8,080 nt of DNA. It comes from Bacteroidota bacterium. GTDB lineage: Bacteria > Bacteroidota > Bacteroidia > B-17B0 > Aurantibacillaceae. The stretch lies in the NCBI GenBank assembly GCA_025359355.1, contig JANYGR010000492.1:1-8080 (forward strand). The letters run 5' to 3'. How positions within the stretch are numbered: the stretch's first letter is position 1; each line of letters starts with the position of its first letter. Under the pieces are notes generated by a model, which ran no database searches, had not been told where the DNA came from, and saw only the letters and a list, made by a program, of their open reading frames with translations. Positions 6,841 through 8,080 of this stretch are shown here, piece by piece. Both the position numbers and the translations under genes were made by a program.

Positions 6841-8080
6841 TACATAATAAACTCCTGCCGATACGTCGCGTAAGCTGAATTGAAAGGTGTTTTGAAGTAC
6901 TTTAATCCAATCACGTAATAAGACAGTTACTAGTTTTCCCTGCGCATCATATAATTCAAAAGTTATATATTCTATTTGCGATAAACTTAATTCTATATTA
7001 AATATATCTTGAGCAGGATTAGGAAATAGTAACGTTGGTGTGTTGTTTGGAGCTTCGATGTTTTTTATTCCTACAATTGTTGTAGCGTCTATTCCAATTT
7101 GTGCTAACCAAGCTCCATGGGCATTAGGATACAACGAGCTATATTGATAGCCATAATAACCGCTCATCCAAACTTCGCCCGGGTTATTATATTTGCGCTG
7201 AGAGCCTGAATAATCGCCCCAACGCTCTAAATTTCCTGATAATAGATTGATAGGTTTAGCACCATTTTTAATTCGCAATACATTCGAAAAGTTTCCTAAA
7301 GCATCCGCTTTAATAGCGGAACAGCCTGCATTTAATTTATTAGACGTATGGTTAAAGGTAATGATGGCTGTGTTATCTGTAGCGTTTAAGCCTGCATACG
7401 AAATATTTGGATAACCAAAATCGACCGTGTCATTAGCAATGATATACCCGGAAGCAGTTGCAGCAGCACTCTGCGGACTATCAATTACGCCATAATACAC
7501 AGTTACATGATTGTTTATAGGGTTATTGGTATTGTGCACATACTGTATTTTATTGTTTTCAAAAAAAGCACCCATGATGCGCGAATCATTAGTAGCAAGG
7601 GTTTGCGAGGCAATACTTTGTCGGCCACCAGGTGGAAAATAATACGATTGATTTGATTTTAAAACCTTAACTGTAACGGTGTTGGTTGGAGAGCCAATGG
7701 TATCAGTTACTTCGGCAACAAAGACCGAATCATTTTGTGAAGCGAAATTTCGGCTAGATACAAAAAACAGGTTAGGTTTATAAAGTTTACTTCCTCCTTT
7801 TGCAGGACATAAATTACGTAAGGATTTACTGCCATATTTAATTCCACTATGAAAAACCGCGCCTAATGGCAACCCAGCATAACCACTATCTTTTTTAATT
7901 TGCCAAATAACTGTTTCAACAAAGCCTGTTTGCCATGAACTGTCGTTGTATAATAAGTTGATACTTAAAAACACTTCCTTCTCTGTCATAGCAAGCATAG
8001 GATAATCCGACCATAGATGATTATTTAATGGGTTGCCTGGCAAGGTATATAAATTCCAATTTCCATTTGGGTTATTGGTT
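6787..8080 (-). CDS. Secreted probable beta-propeller surface protein with T9SS type A sorting domain, 5' end cut off by window edge
   Basis: 430 C-terminal codons are visible. The frame stays open through TTG 8041-8043 to the right edge, reading TNNPNGNWNLYT before that codon, so the true start lies outside the window. The visible part has repeated strand-rich units typical of BNR/sialidase-like propellers: DYPMLAMTEKEVFLSINLL, DSRIMGAFFENNKIQYVHN, YPNISYAGLNATDNTAIITF, and RWGDYSG with PGEVWMSGYYG. Positions are about 13-31, 153-171, 211-230 and 274-298, counted from codon 8043. I see no sialidase Asp-box or catalytic set, so enzymatic activity is not claimed. From about residue 338 a type A sorting domain begins (LLFPNPAQDIFNIELS, then FELYDAQGKLVTVL and AGVYYVKI) and ends KKIIKN, predicting export by T9SS and anchoring at the cell surface. 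Its stop codon is one base from the start of the next gene, implying translational coupling. Confidence 0.87.
   Translation of the reverse strand, partial: TNNPNGNWNLYTLPGNPLNNHLWSDYPMLAMTEKEVFLSINLLYNDSSWQTGFVETVIWQIKKDSGYAGLPLGAVFHSGIKYGSKSLRNLCPAKGGSKLYKPNLFFVSSRNFASQNDSVFVAEVTDTIGSPTNTVTVKVLKSNQSYYFPPGGRQSIASQTLATNDSRIMGAFFENNKIQYVHNTNNPINNHVTVYYGVIDSPQSAAATASGYIIANDTVDFGYPNISYAGLNATDNTAIITFNHTSNKLNAGCSAIKADALGNFSNVLRIKNGAKPINLLSGNLERWGDYSGSQRKYNNPGEVWMSGYYGYQYSSLYPNAHGAWLAQIGIDATTIVGIKNIEAPNNTPTLLFPNPAQDIFNIELSLSQIEYITFELYDAQGKLVTVLLRDWIKVLQNTFQFSLRDVSAGVYYVKITGNKGTNITKKIIKN

Larger units (their letters stand above)
1..8080 (-). other. Probable single operon of six same-strand genes
   Basis: Six consecutive minus-strand genes are separated by 1, 11, 2, 3 and 9 nt. 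No inverted repeat with a T-run and no convincing Bacteroidota promoter pair (TTTG and TAnnTTTG) fits into these gaps, so any promoter is likely upstream of the right edge and the terminator beyond the left edge. The functional mixture is T9SS surface proteins, then a sensor kinase, then an iron/cobalamin-class importer. Internal promoters inside coding sequence cannot be excluded. Confidence 0.65.

Noticed and set aside
8041..8043. TTG at 8043 as the start of the propeller gene
   Set aside because: The frame continues open to the window edge with plausible protein sequence, and no signal peptide follows the TTG, so it is an internal codon of a truncated gene.

Overview
The window looks like chromosomal DNA of an AT-rich member of the Bacteroidota. 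The main reasons are three secreted proteins with type IX secretion system (T9SS) C-terminal sorting domains (two type A, one type B / gliding-motility-associated), weak or absent Shine-Dalgarno sequences, and Bacteroidota-style versions of the ABC binding lipoprotein and the short two-helix histidine kinase. The genus cannot be named from the sequence alone.

All six genes lie on the minus strand and are read from high to low coordinates: (1) a 5'-truncated surface protein, probably a beta-propeller, with a type A sorting domain (6787-8080); (2) a 351-aa secreted protein with a type A sorting domain (5730-6785); (3) a 901-aa multidomain secreted protein with a type B sorting domain, whose N-terminal module is a paralogue of gene 2 (3013-5718); (4) a membrane sensor histidine kinase (2015-3010); (5) a periplasmic substrate-binding lipoprotein of the iron-siderophore/haem/cobalamin class (866-2011); and (6) a FecCD/BtuC-type ABC permease running off the left edge (1-856). 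The gaps are only 1, 11, 2, 3 and 9 nt, so the genes are probably co-transcribed from a promoter beyond the right edge. No non-coding stretch over about 12 bp exists, and I see no RNA gene, CRISPR array, insertion sequence or terminator.

The permease and binding protein form part of an inner-membrane importer for an iron complex or corrinoid; the ATPase probably follows beyond the left edge. The three T9SS proteins would be exported to the cell surface. The histidine kinase between them has no response regulator in view. That one transcript may carry surface proteins, a sensor and an importer is the most interesting organisational feature.

At DNA level the most striking feature is a 54-nt near-identical direct repeat (52/54) at the 3' ends of genes 1 and 2, ending exactly at both stop codons. 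It suggests recent exchange or duplication of sorting-domain tails. The window does not show a clear-cut undescribed system; the findings are ranked accordingly.
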